A stretch of DNA of 64,000 bases from Pegoplata infirma (Eukaryota > Arthropoda > Insecta > Diptera > Anthomyiidae), in NCBI GenBank assembly GCA_963921195.1, contig OY992538.1, positions 52,938,852-53,002,851 on the forward strand, in the 5' to 3' direction. The notes beneath the pieces are model-generated. The model saw only the letters and a list, made by a program, of their open reading frames with translations. It did no database searches and had not been told where the DNA came from. A program made the translations under genes and the position numbers. This document shows positions 32,787-44,689 of the stretch, piece by piece. Within the stretch, counting starts at the first letter, position 1; each line of letters opens with the position of its first letter.

Positions 32787-35507
32787 CTACACTATTTCCA
32801 ATTGTATTTGAAAGTTTTCCAAATGTATTTAAAAGTTTTTTAAATGAATTTTACAGTTGTCTAAATTTATTTTAAAATTTTCTAAATGTTTTTTCAAATT
32901 TTCTAAATGTAGTTAAAAATTGTCTAAATATAATTAAAAATTGTTCAAATGCAATTTGAAATTTTTCATATATATGGGGTATTCCATGTCAAATCGGACA
33001 CTTTGAAAAATTTGTTTTTAGATTTTCCCAATTTGTTTACAGTTTTTAGTACCCTTCGAAAACTCCTTCTCCCGTTCAAAAGATATCGAATTTTTAAAAA
33101 TTGGTAGTTTGTTCCTTTACTCAAACTTCTTTTACTCATAACTTCTTCAATAATGGTCCAAATTTCAATTTTTTTTTCTTCAAAATTTTTTGTTTTTTTA
33201 CGTACTTTTAAAAAAAAAATCCAAAAAATTCTTAAAAGCGCTCTAGTATGCGATTTTTAAATTTTAAAATTTAAATCTCATTTTTAAAAATGTTTGTACT
33301 CTTTGATTTTTTTCAAATTTTTTTGTGTAAAACTTCTATCGATTCTACAAAGGAGGGTCGTGGGATAACGATTATTTCTATTTATTTTAAATTTTTTGAA
33401 AAAATTTTATTGTAATTTTCCAATCTTAAAATCATTTCTACTGCTCCAAATGTGCGTCATAGAGAGGTCATTTATAAGACCAACCCCCATTACTTTTTAC
33501 GTCTTAACATTTCTTTGGAACAAACTAATACCTTATCTACAATTTTTAAGGCGCCTTCCACACAAAACGACATTTTTTAAAATTTGCTCCAACCGCTCTA
33601 ATTGCCCTAATAGTGCTCTTAGAGCAACAAAATGTATAACTGACCCACAATATTTTTTTAGTCCAAACATTTTCTCTGGACACACCTACCCTCTATCTCT
33701 AATTGTTAAGGCGGTCCCCATAAAATTTTTTTATTTTTTGTAAATTTGTTTTATTTAATCAGCTTCTACCGGTCCAATGGTGCGTCCGAGAAGGGTAATT
33801 AGTGAGACCGACCCCCATTTATTTTTAACCTACAACATTTTTTTAAAACGTACCTACGCCCTATCTCCACTCCCTAAGTAGGCTCCCATACAAATAACAG
33901 TTGTAGCAAATTTTATAAAAATGTAATTTTGAATGAAAGCCTACTTAGGGAGTGGAGATGGGGAGTAGGTTAGTTTAAAAAAAAATGTTATAGGGTAAAA
34001 ATAAATGGGGGTCGGTCTCACTAATGACCCCTCTCGGACGCACCATTGGACCGGTAGAAGCTGATTAAATAAAACAAATTAACAAAAAATAAAAAAAAAT
34101 GTATGGGGACCGCCTTAACAATTAGAGATAGAGGGTAGGTGTGTTCAGAGAAAATGTTTGGACTAAAAAAATATTGTGGGTGGGTCATACATTTTGTTGC
34201 TCTAAGGGCACTATTAGGGCAGTTAGAGTGGTTGGAGCAAATTTTAAAAAATGTCATTTTGTGTGGGAGCCCCCTTAGAAACTGGAGATAGGGTATTAGT
34301 TTGTTCCAAAGAAATATTAAGACGTAAAAATTAATGGGGGGTCGGTCTTATAAAGGACCCCTCTATGACGCACCATTGGAGCAGTAGAAATGATTTTAAG
34401 ATTGGAAAATTACAATAAAATGTTTTCAAAAAATTTAAAAAAATAGCAATAATCGTTATCCCACGATCTTCCTGGGCAAAAAATTTGTAGAATTGATAGA
34501 AGTTTTACACAAAAAAATTTCAAAAAAATCGAAGAGTACAAACATTTTCAAAAATGAGATTTAAATTTTAAAACTTAAAAATCGCATACTAGAGCGCTTT
34601 TAAGAATTTTTTGGGATTTTTTTTTTAAAAGTACGTAAAAAAACAAAAATTTTGAAAAAAAAAATTTTTAAATTTGAACCTTTATTGAAGAAGTTATGAG
34701 TAAACGAAGTTTGAGTAAAGGAACAAACTACCAATTTCTAAAAATTCAATATCTTTTGAACGGATCATCAAAAAAATCTGAAAATTTACCACGAAGGAGT
34801 TTTCAAAGGGTACTAAAAACTGTAAACAAATTGGGAAAATCTAAAAAAAAAAAATTAAAATTGTCCGATTTGACATGGAATGCCCCATATGTATTTCATA
34901 ATTGTCTAAATTTCCAAATTATCCAAATGTATATAAAAATTTTCTAAATGTTTTTTTTTTTCAAATAGTCCAAATGTATTTTAAAATTGTCCAAATATAT
35001 TTCAAAATTCTCAAAATGTGTTTTAAAATTGTCCAAATATATTTTAAAATTGTCCAAATGAATTTTTAATTGTCCAAATATATTTTAAAATGTCTAAATA
35101 AAATTTGAAATTTTCCAAATGGAGTTTAAAATTTTCTAAATGTATTTTAAAATTTTCAAAATGTGATTTAAAAGTATCTAAATATATTTTCAAAATCGTT
35201 TTAATGTATTTTAAAGTTTTCCAAATGTATTTTAAAAATTTACAAATGTATTTTAAAAATGTGCAATTACATTTTAAAATTTTTCAAATGTATTTTCAAA
35301 TGTTCTGTATATAATTCTACATAGAAATTTTTGGAAATTTTTAAAATAAATTTGGAAAATTTTAAACTTAATTTTTTGACGTTTATTTTGTTTTGCAATT
35401 TTTTTGTGTTATTTGAAAAACTTCATTTTGCCAACAATTTTAAAATATATTTAGACAATTTTAAAATATATTTGGAAAATTTTAAAATAAAATTGGAAAT
35501 GGTGTAG
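32787..35507. mobile_element. Foldback element with 21-bp repeats, split by a palindrome
   Basis: Ends CTACACTATTTCCAATTG and (reverse complement) CTACACCATTTCCAATTT. The arms are tandem units like TTGTCCAAATGTATTTTAAAA. The left arm is short (32787-32972) and the right is longer (34890-35507). The 1.9-kb TGGGGCATTCC palindrome sits between them. The right tip touches the TTAA of the next element. The ends are the same as at 51657-53327. Confidence 0.75.
32975..34887. mobile_element. TGGGGCATTCC palindromic element, complete, 1.9 kb
   Basis: A near-perfect palindrome centred near 33925. Tips TGGGGTATTCCATGTCAAAT and mirror, with TA at both ends. Mirrored inner blocks include AAAACTCCTTC, CCACGATC, GGACCGCC and CTCCACTCCCTAAGTAGGC. 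TA flanks at three copies suggest a Tc1/mariner-like TA target. Several short reading frames on both strands are translations of the arms and show no domain. Confidence 0.85.
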
Positions 35508-35511
35508 TTAA

Positions 35512-36342
35512 CCCTTTCACTCCTCTTGTACACTACTGTGTACACATTTAAAAAAAAATCATTAAAATTTAACCGTACACCGTTTTTGTGGTTTGTTTGG
35601 ACAAGATTGATCATTAAAGGGTTTTCTTTGAGATAAAATCTGTAATTCGGAAAAATAAGTTTACAATCCAATCCGGTGGGCTCTACAAGCAATATTTGTT
35701 GGCAAAATTAAAATTTTTTTAAATAACGTAAAAAATTGCAAAAGAAAATAAACGTTAAAATATTCTCAAAAATCGAAAAATAATCGTAAAAGCTTTCTGA
35801 AAAGCGGGTTTGAAGAGCTTTTCTATCCCGAGTAAAAAAAAAACTTTAAAGATCTAATTTGATCTCAAAATTGGCTGTATCAAGTTGGATCAAATTATTA
35901 TCTTATTGTATTATTTTAGATACATAAATATAAAAAATGATACAATTAGATCCGAATTTTGGTCACATCCAAATAAATCCAGTTGATCTTATTTTATATA
36001 AATAAATGTAGATTTATATAATTATATAAAGTCATATAAAGTCATATATATTTATGTATAACCTCAGATAAGAAAATGAAGTCACATTAAATCTTAGACA
36101 TGATTAGATCTGAACATATAAAAATGCATATATATTTTAATATGATTGTATCAAGTTATATATTATTATATCAAAACTTTTTTACTAGGGATACAAAAAA
36201 TACAAAATTCGAATTTGGAAAAATGTTTACTCGTTCGGGAGATATTGCATGTGAAAGCTAACATATTTCTCCGCTAGAGGGCGCAGTACTTACAAATTTT
36301 GGTCGAGAAATTCCTAGCCAAAAATAGTCGATAGAGAAAGGG
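35512..36342. mobile_element. piggyBac-like MITE, TTAA target
   Basis: Tips CCCTTTCACTCC and (reverse complement) CCCTTTCTCTATCG. TTAA lies at both junctions (35508-35511, 36343-36346). CCCTTT tips with a TTAA duplication are typical of piggyBac elements. It contains a nested AT-rich MITE and no transposase. Confidence 0.75.
35827..36190. mobile_element. AT-rich MITE (copy 3 of CCCGAGTAA type)
   Basis: Starts CCCGAGTAAAAAAA and ends TTTTTTACTAGGG, the same tips as at 57-402. The interior has TTTGATCTC, GATCAAATTATT and TATATAATTATATAAAG. Nested inside the TTAA element. Confidence 0.65.
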
Positions 36343-36370
36343 TTAAAACATAAATTATAAAAATCATGTA

Positions 36371-37842
36371 AGAAAATTATAGTCGGTCAAGACCGACCAT
36401 ATAATACCCTACACCAGATTTTCCCGGAAAATGGGTCCCAAGTTCAATCATGGACTGATTAGATCTATATTTTGTCAAATCTTTAATAAGTGTAAAAAGC
36501 ACTCACAAAATAAATTTGAGTGGAAAAGGCTTCTTTTTGCTGACAATTAACCGCTTCAACTTAATATCGGGCGAAATTTTCACATGGGATCGAAGTCCAA
36601 AAATGGTCCAATGATAATTACCCAGTCAGAAAAATACAATCGCAAAAGCGTTGTGAAAGCGTTGTAGACGGTTGTACGAGCGTTCTGTATACCAACTTCA
36701 AAGCGTCTTCAGATGATCCGAATGATAACATCGATCTACGCTAGGTTTAAAGCGTTTTAAAAGCGATGTAAAAAAGTGCTTTGAGAACGTTTTTTTTTTA
36801 AGTCATCAAAGCGCTTTAAAAACCCAAAGTAAAGAATTTCTGTTTTAGTTCGGTTATAATAATTTGTTTGATACAAAGTGAAATCCGAAAAAAAACGTTT
36901 TTGTACTCAAAAAAACTTTAAAAAAAAATTCAAAAAAATTTTCGAAAATTTAAAAAAAAAAAATCTAAAAACATTTTTTATGATTTTTTTTACTTAAAAA
37001 AAAAAAATTGACAAAAAATTGTTATTCAAAAATAGTTTCGAAACTTAGAAATTTTTTTCAAAAAATAAATATAAAGAACTCTTAAAACCCTTTTGAATAC
37101 GCTCGCAAAGCGTTCCAAAAAAACGTTTTGAGATTGCTTTTTTTTTTGTTATAGAGCTTTCAGAACACTTTTCAAAAACGCTCGCAAAGCGTTTGAAAAT
37201 AGCGTTTTGAGAATGCTTTTTTTTTGTTACAGAGCTTTCAGAACGCTTTTTTTTTAGAACCGTCGTCAATTTCTGCTTGGGTAGATTTGATGAGGTTATT
37301 AAAGTACGCGTTTAACATACACAAACAGAATTTTAATTAAATATTTTCTATTTTCATGAAATTTGAGAGATTTATGTGAAAATCGGGAAGGTGGTTTGTA
37401 TGGGGGCTACAAGAACAACTGGTCCGATTTCTTTAAAATTCGGAATGGTGATTTGTGTGGATAAAACATGATTACCTGCTAAATTTCGAAAATGTACCTA
37501 TTAAAATGCGGCTATTAGATACATTTGAGCCAAAACTAAAGAGGACCTTTGTATGGGGGCTAGGTCTAAATATAGACCGATTTCAATATGCTTCGTCCTT
37601 GGGCCAAAAGAGGCTTAAGTTTCAAATTTCAAGTCAATTGATTAAGAATTGCGATCTGTATCGTGCTTACACCGTTTGGACAGACAGAAATACGGACAGA
37701 CGGACGGACGGACATCGCACAAAAAGAGATTCTAAGTCGATCGGTATACTTAAAAGTGGGTCTAGGATCAATATTTCGGGTAGTTACAAACATCAGCACA
37801 AAGTCATTATACCCTGTACCACAGTGTGGTGTAGGGTATACA
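36371..37842 (-). mobile_element. DINE-like element, subfamily 3, split
   Basis: On the minus strand: TATACCCTACACCACACTGTG with GTACAGGGTATA (5' hairpin), a GTCCGTCCGTCCGTCTG tract, then a 3' hairpin ATGGTCGGTCTTGACCGACT. The body has its own sequence (GGGGGCTAGGTCTAAATATAG) and differs from the other subfamilies. A 133-codon frame at 37455-37853 runs through the microsatellite and is not considered real. Confidence 0.7.
36632..37281. mobile_element. CCCAGTCAGAAA-ended element with AAAGCG repeats
   Basis: Tips CCCAGTCAGAAA and (reverse complement) CCCAAGCAGAAA, flanked by TA on each side. The interior repeats AAAGCGTT, AACGCTTT and GCTTTGAGAACG on both sides. Similar in tips and style to 45967-46771, and to the fragment at 30827. 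Confidence 0.6.
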
Positions 37843-38024
37843 AATTTTCATAACCGACCCATTAACGTTCTACAATAAGATTTGTAACTTTAAAAAGAAG
37901 AAATTTTCGGAAATCTATTAGATACGAGATTTGTTGAAATTTTTTGTTTGCTTCGAATAAAAAAAAATTATCAATTCATAGTTGTCGAACAAGCAAGCAC
38001 AGGGATTTTTTCTCTTCCAAAAAA
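37843..38024. other. AT-rich stretch, nothing recognised
   Basis: No repeat ends or coding pattern. Confidence 0.4.
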
Positions 38025-38300
38025 GTGATGAGAAAGCTATAAAATCATAAGAAGATCTCAGATTTAAATTCTGAGACTTTTTTCCTAAGAAAGTCTCAGG
38101 TTCTGAGAACTTTTTTCCGATAGAAAAACTCTCAGACTCTGAGGACTTTTTGCTATAGTCTAAAATTCTGGGACCATTTCCTAAAGAACAATTCTCAAGT
38201 TCTGAGACCTTTTTCTTATATAGAAAAGGTCTTAGGTTCTGGCACTTTTTTCCTAAAGAAAGAAAAACTTTCAAATTCTGAGATCTTTTTTTTGACAAAT
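38025..38300. repeat. Degenerate TCTGAGAC(T)n repeats
   Basis: Irregular units of about 40 bp with CTCAGATTCTGAGACTTTTT and CCTAAGAAA. They match the inner repeats of the hAT at 27389-29329, so this is probably an internal remnant of that family. The frames they give encode Ser/Leu/Lys-rich repeats, not a protein. Confidence 0.6.
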
Positions 38301-38520
38301 TGGACTTGATTGCATATAAAATAAACCTCCTAAGTCCAAAACTGCAATCCAATATTTCTAGCATATTGCTAGCATATTTTATTCTAGCATATTTTATACG
38401 CGACAATCTCGAACACGAATATGTCGAAAACGGAACATGCTAGACATATTTGGAATGCAGTTTCGGAATCAGGAGGTCCAATTTATATGAAATCAACTCC
38501 AATTTGTTAAAAGCAACATA
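38290..38520. repeat. Palindrome around 38400
   Basis: AAATTGGACTTGATTGCATAT and ACCTCCTAAGTCC on the left mirror GGACC-type sequence, AGGAGGTCC and ATATGAAATCAACTCCAATTT on the right. The middle holds three TTCTAGCATATTTTAT repeats. Confidence 0.55.
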
Positions 38521-39200
38521 ACAGTGGACCACCAAAAGTTTAAAATTATTTGTTTTTTGACTTTAAACAGCGAAAACGTGCTAGAAAAAATTGGATGACA
38601 GATTTGGAATCAGGAGAACAAAATCTATAAGTATCAGTTGGATATTTTACTGGGTGGTTTTTGTTGTCGAACAGTATAGTTATATTGTAATAACTCAAAA
38701 ACGGATTTTCCATAGATTTCCAAATATTTATAAACCAAAAAAAATATACAATTATAAATTAATCTATGGCTGTCAACTGGTTCATTTAATATAAAATTAT
38801 TAAAAATATGTATTTTATATTAATCTACGTAAAATGTTTAATTTAACCGACAAATTACTGATTTTTGTTAAAAAAAAAATAAATATATTAATAAAAATTT
38901 ATAAACCTTAATAACATAATTAATTTAAAGATTGGAAAATTTTCAATTAATAAATTGAACAGTATGAAAAATTATGTTAAGTGTTTTAACCAAAAACAGT
39001 GACTGAACTTGAAAAAATTGTGTCTTTATATTTTTGAAAATATTTCTTATAACAAAAAGTATTTACTTAAAATCGTTAAAAATCAAATCAAATTCAAAAA
39101 ATATGGACTGGAATTTGAAAAGATAAATAGAAATTGAAGTTTTAATTTCGGTTTGAGTCCATATTAATTATTTCTGAGAAATAATTATTTTTGTTGTACA
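38521..39200. other. AT-rich stretch, nothing recognised
   Basis: No TIR, tandem unit or coding signal that I can support. It could be host DNA. Confidence 0.4.
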
Positions 39201-39525
39201 ATAAGAAAATCTGAAAAAATTAATTGACAACACAGGCTAAGTGGAGATGTCGACAGCTTTCGGAAGTGTAAGAAATTAAAACTGTGTTAGAAAAAGTTAA
39301 AATAGATTGATTAAGTTCGTGCTGAACGTCACATATGGGTGATGAAATGTGATATAATTCCCGTCATCTTTTTCACCTTAATGTTCGTTTAAATAGCTGA
39401 TTTTAATCTTACACACCTACAGTGACAATCGAAGAGTGCTGACGAAGGTAGGGTGGTTTCTTCGGAAAGCTGTCGACATCTCCACTTAGCCTGTGTTGTC
39501 AATTAATTTTTTCAGATTTTCTTAT
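39201..39525. mobile_element. Palindromic element, 325 bp
   Basis: The left arm ATAAGAAAATCTG then TTAATTGACAACACAGGC and GTGGAGATGTCGACAGC mirrors the right arm almost base for base. The centre near 39360 is not paired. Very high arm identity suggests a recent insertion or gene conversion between arms. Confidence 0.7.
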
Positions 39526-39694
39526 GAGCTAAAACACCTCAATTCAACCGAGGAGTTGACCGCACCCCCTCCAAATTTAATGAAATTTAGTACTGGGGTT
39601 TACTTTTACAAAAAAGAGATTTTTCCAATTTTTCAGACCATTCCAGTATTCGATATATGCGGTGTTGAAAATTAACAAAATCGTATATATTTGG

Positions 39695-40674
39695 CAAAAG
39701 TGTTCTGAGATAAATAAAGATAACTCGAAAAGTAATAACAATACAGGTCTCAGTCAGGTTGCAAATAATAGGTAATGAGACAGCCTTTAAAATGGCATTC
39801 CTAAGGATTTTTTTTGAAAAAGGTCAAAGGTCATTGGTTTTAACCTTAATTTTTGGAGAGCTATATCTCAAAAAACAATATTTTTAAAATTTTGGAAAAA
39901 ATATATGTTGTTAAGAATCACCCATACTACTTAAGTTTAAATTTTCAGACTGGAGACTTCATTGGAACTTTTTATATTAATAGAAACATTGTGACAGGAA
40001 AGAAAAATCGGTGTAATTTCCCTTACAAAAAAAAACATTTTTTTTGTCTATGAAATTCTGGTACCAGAATTCATTTTTCTGAATGTTCTTGACGTGCTGA
40101 GTCCAAATATGACCTTTGAACTGGCCTATCGCTATTACTTTTCAAGATATAAACACCTAAATGTTCAAAAAAACACAGCGATAGCATTTTAGCAATTTTT
40201 ACACATTAATGTGCAGATATCTCGAAAACTAATTGCGATAGACCAGTTCAAAGGTCATATTTGGACTCAGCACGTCAAAAACATTCAGAAAAGTGAAATT
40301 TGGTACCAGAATCTCAAAGACCAAATAAATTGTTTTTTTCTGTAAGGGGAAAAACACCACTTTTTCTTCCCTGTCATTATGTTTCTATTAATATTAAAAG
40401 TTCCAATGAAGTCTCCAGTCTGAAAATATAAACTTGAGTAGTATGGGTGATTCTCAACAACATATATTTTTTACAAAATTTTAAAAATATCGTTTTTTGA
40501 GATATAGCTCTCCAAAAATTAAGGTTAAAACCAATGACCTTTGACCTTTTTCAAAAAAAATCCTGAGGAACGCCATTTTAAAGGCTGTCTCATTACCTAT
40601 TATTTGCAACCTGACTGAGACCTGTATTGTTATTACTTTTCGAGTTATCTTTATTTATCTCAGAACACTTTTGT
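39695..40674. mobile_element. Palindromic element, 980 bp
   Basis: Tips CAAAAGTGTTCTGAGATAAA and mirror, with the centre near 40195. Inner mirrored blocks include CAGTCAGGTTGCAAATAATA, AATGACCTTTGACC, ACTGGAGACTTCATTGG and GACGTGCTGAGTCC. TTGGCAAA and TCGGCAAA overlap the two tips, a possible 8-bp duplication with one mismatch, though its frame relative to the tips is uncertain. Confidence 0.75.
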
Positions 40675-40744
40675 CGGCAAAGTAACAATTTTGAAGAAAC
40701 TAGTATTTGTAAAGTTTGTTTGTTTTGAATTGATTGGTATTGTC

Positions 40745-40800
40745 ATTTTGCAAGACTTACTAGACACTTAGTAAAGAAACGTGACCTCGAGCTACAGTAA
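40745..40800. mobile_element. Fragment of the TCTAGCTCGAGGT family
   Basis: CATTTTGCAAGACTTAC followed by GTAAAGAAACGTGACCTCG and AGCTA matches the terminal part of the 5.5-kb element at 6440-11915. The rest is missing. Confidence 0.4.
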
Positions 40801-40863
40801 TCTTTCTCAATCATGTGTAAAATTTTTCAAAGCAATTCAATAAAAAAACGCACAATTCAAAAC

Positions 40864-41677
40864 CACACTCAAAAAAAAAAACTGTAATGTTAGCAAAAAA
40901 AGCTGAACCCACAATTTTTTTGGTAAAGTTAGCAAAAATGTTTTGCTAAAAATTAGTTAACTGAAATTTTTTTTATTTCAACTTAGTTCATACACATTTT
41001 AGGACCCCATTCGGTACGGACCGGATAGGTCCAGACCCCGATGAGCCTAGACCTAGTTGGGTTCCTTAAAAATCGTCATAGTTTTAGATCCAAAATGTGT
41101 GTCCGTTTCGCTCTACCTTGCTTAGTTTTTGAGATACATGATTTTAGGGGACCACCGGGGTTTTGAGAATTACAAAACTCGATAACTTCAAAAATATTAC
41201 TCGGAGAGCTTTTTATTGAGAGCTACAAAAATGCTTTTGGACTTTTTGTTGTGTCGGCAATATTTACCGAGATATGAGCATTTTAAAATTTTCGGGAATG
41301 CTAACTTTTTTGGATCCAAAGTTAGGACCCATTAGGGTCCACAAATGTGAAGAGGACCGGCGATACTATTTAGAGCCCGAGAACCAAAATTGGCCTACAT
41401 TTTGCTCTATCTGGCTTAGTTTCCGAGATAGCGCCATTTTAAGTTTTCTGAAAATAAAAACAAATTTACAATTTATTTTTGCTAATATTAGCAAAAAAGC
41501 TTGTAAAAATTTGGTCAACTCAATTTTAAATTTAGCAAAAAAAAAATAGTTCAAATTTTGTTTAAAATTGCTAATGCGCTAAATGGAGTTTACAAGATAT
41601 TTTTGCTAACATGCTAATTTCAACTAAAAATTTGCTAAATGTTAGCTTAAATCTACTAATGTATTATTTTGAGTGCA
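40864..41677. mobile_element. CACACTCAAAAAA MITE, subfamily 2, inverted copy
   Basis: The same element as 31540-32433 in the opposite orientation: GTCCGTTTCGCTCTACCTTG, GGACCACCGGGG, TACCGAGATATGAGCA and AAAATAATACATTAGTAG. The tips have decayed to CACACTC and GAGTGC. Its 91-codon frame at 41274-41549 covers the element core and has no counterpart intact in the other copy. Confidence 0.7.
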
Positions 41678-42189
41678 TTTTCTTATTTTAAATACAATTT
41701 TTCTATATATTAAAAAAAACGGCTATGCAAACCACTGTTTTAACTTTGAAAACTTTGAAAAAAATTGATTTCAAAATGCTATACATATTGTACCTAGTAA
41801 CTCACTAAAAATACTAGATTTAATAAAACTTAATACAGACACAATAAATAAAAATAAAACAAAAAAAAAAGTTAAACTAAATCTAGAAACTCAGTCAAAA
41901 ACACAAAAAAAAAAGAAACACTAGAGATACCAAATTTTTGAGTTTTCCCGGTGAAAAATGTTTATATATGCCTAAAAAAAAATTAAAATAAAAATTTCCT
42001 TTGTTCGGAACTTTCCAATCTTTAAGTCAAACAAGGAACCCAAAGACATTGTCTTACAGGTCCAATATTTTTGTGGGTTATTTTTGACCCTAAAAGGCAA
42101 CTATTTTATCACCGAAGATTTTTAAATTCGAAAAACAATGAAAATGGGCAACCCTAACGCACATACATCTTTCATATGTGATCAGTGAT
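41678..42189. other. A-rich stretch, nothing recognised
   Basis: Low-complexity A-rich DNA. The block near 42060-42110 with TTTTTGACCCTAAAAGG resembles the TTTTTGACCCC motifs of the following palindrome. Confidence 0.4.
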
Positions 42190-44684
42190 CACTAGGATGG
42201 CTCGTTTTTGGGCTTTTCTCTCGGATCAAATTCTAATACCCGCCAAAAGTGTCGGTCCCCTAAGGGTAACTCACATGCAAAATATCACTCCGATCGGAGT
42301 TTATCTTCTGTCTCCACTTTGAGCCTCAAAATTAGGGTTTTCGCAAAAAAGGACTTTAAAAAAAAAATAAAAAAAATTTAAGGTTTTTTATTAAAATAAT
42401 TTTTGTATAATATTTGATTGTAAATACTTAAATATGAAATTTAAAGATTTTACGGTATCAGGTTAATGACTTGATACCAAAAAAATGGCATGATTTTTGG
42501 GGCGTTCTCAAAACACCTTTTTTCAAAATTTGAAAATTTTATTTAAAAAAATTTTTAAATATACCATTTTTTCTTTCTGAATTCATTAAGAACACCTTGG
42601 AGAAGAAAAATGTGAAATATGGTGGATATCCGTCGAGCCACTTTTTGGGAATCGCGGGGGGAAGTTAGCGGATTTCAAGGAAATGTTGGTTTTATCAACA
42701 ATTTGTATTAATAAAATCTTATAAATTTCATTTTTGTGCAAATTAACGGGTTTTTGGTGTCGTGGCATTCTATTCGATAACTTTAAGTCTGTCATGAAAT
42801 CTTACAGATCTAGGACGTCTTAAACCCACATTGGATAGGGGTCAAAAATGACCCCCGCGGAAAATTTGAAGTTTAGAGCTGAATTTTTGTGCTATAAACA
42901 AGTATAAAACGGTTTTTGTGTTTTTAACCCCAACTATTATTTCGTATTATTATATTATCTTTAAAAAAATCGTTAACCCTTCTTGGTAGGGGGTCAAAAA
43001 TTACCCATTCAATAAAAAATATATATTTTGTTGATATAAAAAAATTCAAGCACTATGCCTAAAAGTTTTTGTCGTGGTCATTTTTGACCCCTGGCCAATG
43101 TGGGTTAAATATACCTTAAATGTAAGAGATTTAAGGGCGGATATAAAGTTATCTAATATATTGCCACATATTAATTTTATATGAAAAAATATATACTTTT
43201 TATTGAATGGGTCATTTTTGACCCCCTACCAAGTTGGGTTAACGATTTTTTTAAAGATAATATATTAATACGAAATAATAGTAGGGGTAAAAAACATAAA
43301 AGTCGTTTTATACTTGTTTATAGCACAAAATTTAAGCTCTAAACTTCAAATTTTCCGCGGGGGTCATTTTTGACCCCCAGCCAATGTGGGTTTAAGACGT
43401 CCTAGATCTGTAAGATTTTATGACAGACTTAAAGTTATATAATAGAATGCCACGACACCAAAAAACCGTTAATTTGGACAAAAATGAAGTTTATAAGATT
43501 TTATTAATCCAAATTATTGATAATACCAACATTTCCTTGAAATCCGCTAACATCCCCCCGCGATTTCCGAAAAGTGGCTCGACGGATATCCGCCATATTT
43601 CACATTTTTCTTCTCCAAGGTGTTCTTAATGAATTCAGAAAGAAAAAATGGTATATTTAAATTTTTTTTTTAATAAAATTTTCAAATTTTGAAAAAAGGT
43701 TTTTTAAGAAGGCCCCCAAAATCATGCCGTTTTTATACCCTCCACTTAGTGATAGAGGGTATATATAAGTTTGTCATTCTGTTTGTAACTCATCGAAATA
43801 TCGGTCTGGGACCCCATAAAGTATATATATTCATGATGCCCGATCGATTTTAAGACATTCTAGCGATGTCCGTCTGTCCGTCTGTCCGTCTGTCCGTCTG
43901 TCCGTCTGTCCGTCTGTCTGTCTGTTGAAAATGCTCTCGCGGACAAAATATTGCACAGAGATGACTGAAACTTAACATATATATTGGAAGTTCTCCCGAG
44001 AAGTTTGGTATTGCATTTGAGCGACATCGGTTCAGCGGTTCAAAAGTTATGAACGAAAATGTAAGCACACCTCAAAAATTTCAGTACATTCAACATAACC
44101 TAAAAATACAAAATGCTTTAATTTGGCTTCTGCTTGACATATGTAAACATAATTGAACACCAAATGGTATTTAAACAAGTACGAACATATTTTTTTGACA
44201 AAAAAAAGAAAAAAATGCGGATTTTTTTTTTTACCAAATATTTTTTTTTCGCGGAAATTTTTTTTGAAATTTTTTTTTTTAAAAGTAATTTCCTTTTAAA
44301 TAAAGTTGTTTTCAATAATCTTTTTGAAATTGTGGAGGGTATCACTACATTCGGCAAGGCCGAATTTAACTTTTTTACTTGTTTTGGTATCAAGTTTGAA
44401 CGGGTTAATGATACCGTAAAATCTTTAAATTTCATAATTAAGTATTTACGATCAAATATTATACAAAAATATTTTTTTTAATTATTTTATAAAAAAACTT
44501 GAATTTTTTTTTTTTTAAAGTCCTTTTTTGCAAAAACCCCAATTTTGAGGCTCAAAGTGGAGACAGAAGATAAACTCCGATCGGAGTGATATTTTGCATG
44601 TGAGTTACCCTTAGGGGACCGACACTTTTGGCGGGTATTAGAATTTGATCAGAGAGAAAAGCCCAAAAACGAGCCACCCTAGTG
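42190..44684. mobile_element. 2.5-kb palindrome with a DINE in the right arm
   Basis: Tips CACTAGGATGGCTCG and CGAGCCACCCTAGTG. Arms run through mirrored blocks such as GTTATCTTCTGTCTCCAC-type sequence, ACTCCGATCGGAGT, TACGGTATCA, GGCATGATTTTTGGGG, CCGCGGAAAATTTGAAG and AGACGTCCTAGATCTG. The centre is near 43110. Without the DINE at 43730-44387 it is about 1.84 kb. Within the core, ACCCACATTGG-type and TTAACCC..TTGG motifs recur at four places, suggesting a smaller piggyBac-like element inside. Confidence 0.85.
43730..44387 (+). mobile_element. DINE-1/mini-me element, complete copy
   Basis: Starts TTTTTATACCCTCCACTTAG and ends GGCAAGGCCGAATTTAACTT then TTTTACTTGTTTT. The GTCC/GTCT tract (about 43866-43923) has around 14 units. 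It interrupts the palindrome arm cleanly: the other arm gives the empty sequence between GGCATGATTTT and GGTATCAAG, with only T residues at the junction, as expected for Helitron-type insertion between Ts. Confidence 0.9.
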
Positions 44685-44689
44685 ATCAC

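Noticed and set aside
33396..34257. Related 78-115-codon frames on opposite strands (and 25396-25701)
   Set aside because: They are the two arms of the TGGGGCATTCC palindrome read from either side, so the similarity is due to the inverted repeat and not to a conserved protein. The frames break in other copies.
37455..37853. 133-codon frame as a gene
   Set aside because: It runs through the DINE-like element, including its GACAGACGGACGG tract and hairpin. Copies elsewhere do not keep the frame.
37918..38406. 162-codon frame on the minus strand
   Set aside because: It translates the degenerate TCTGAGAC repeats and half of a palindrome; no domain or codon bias.
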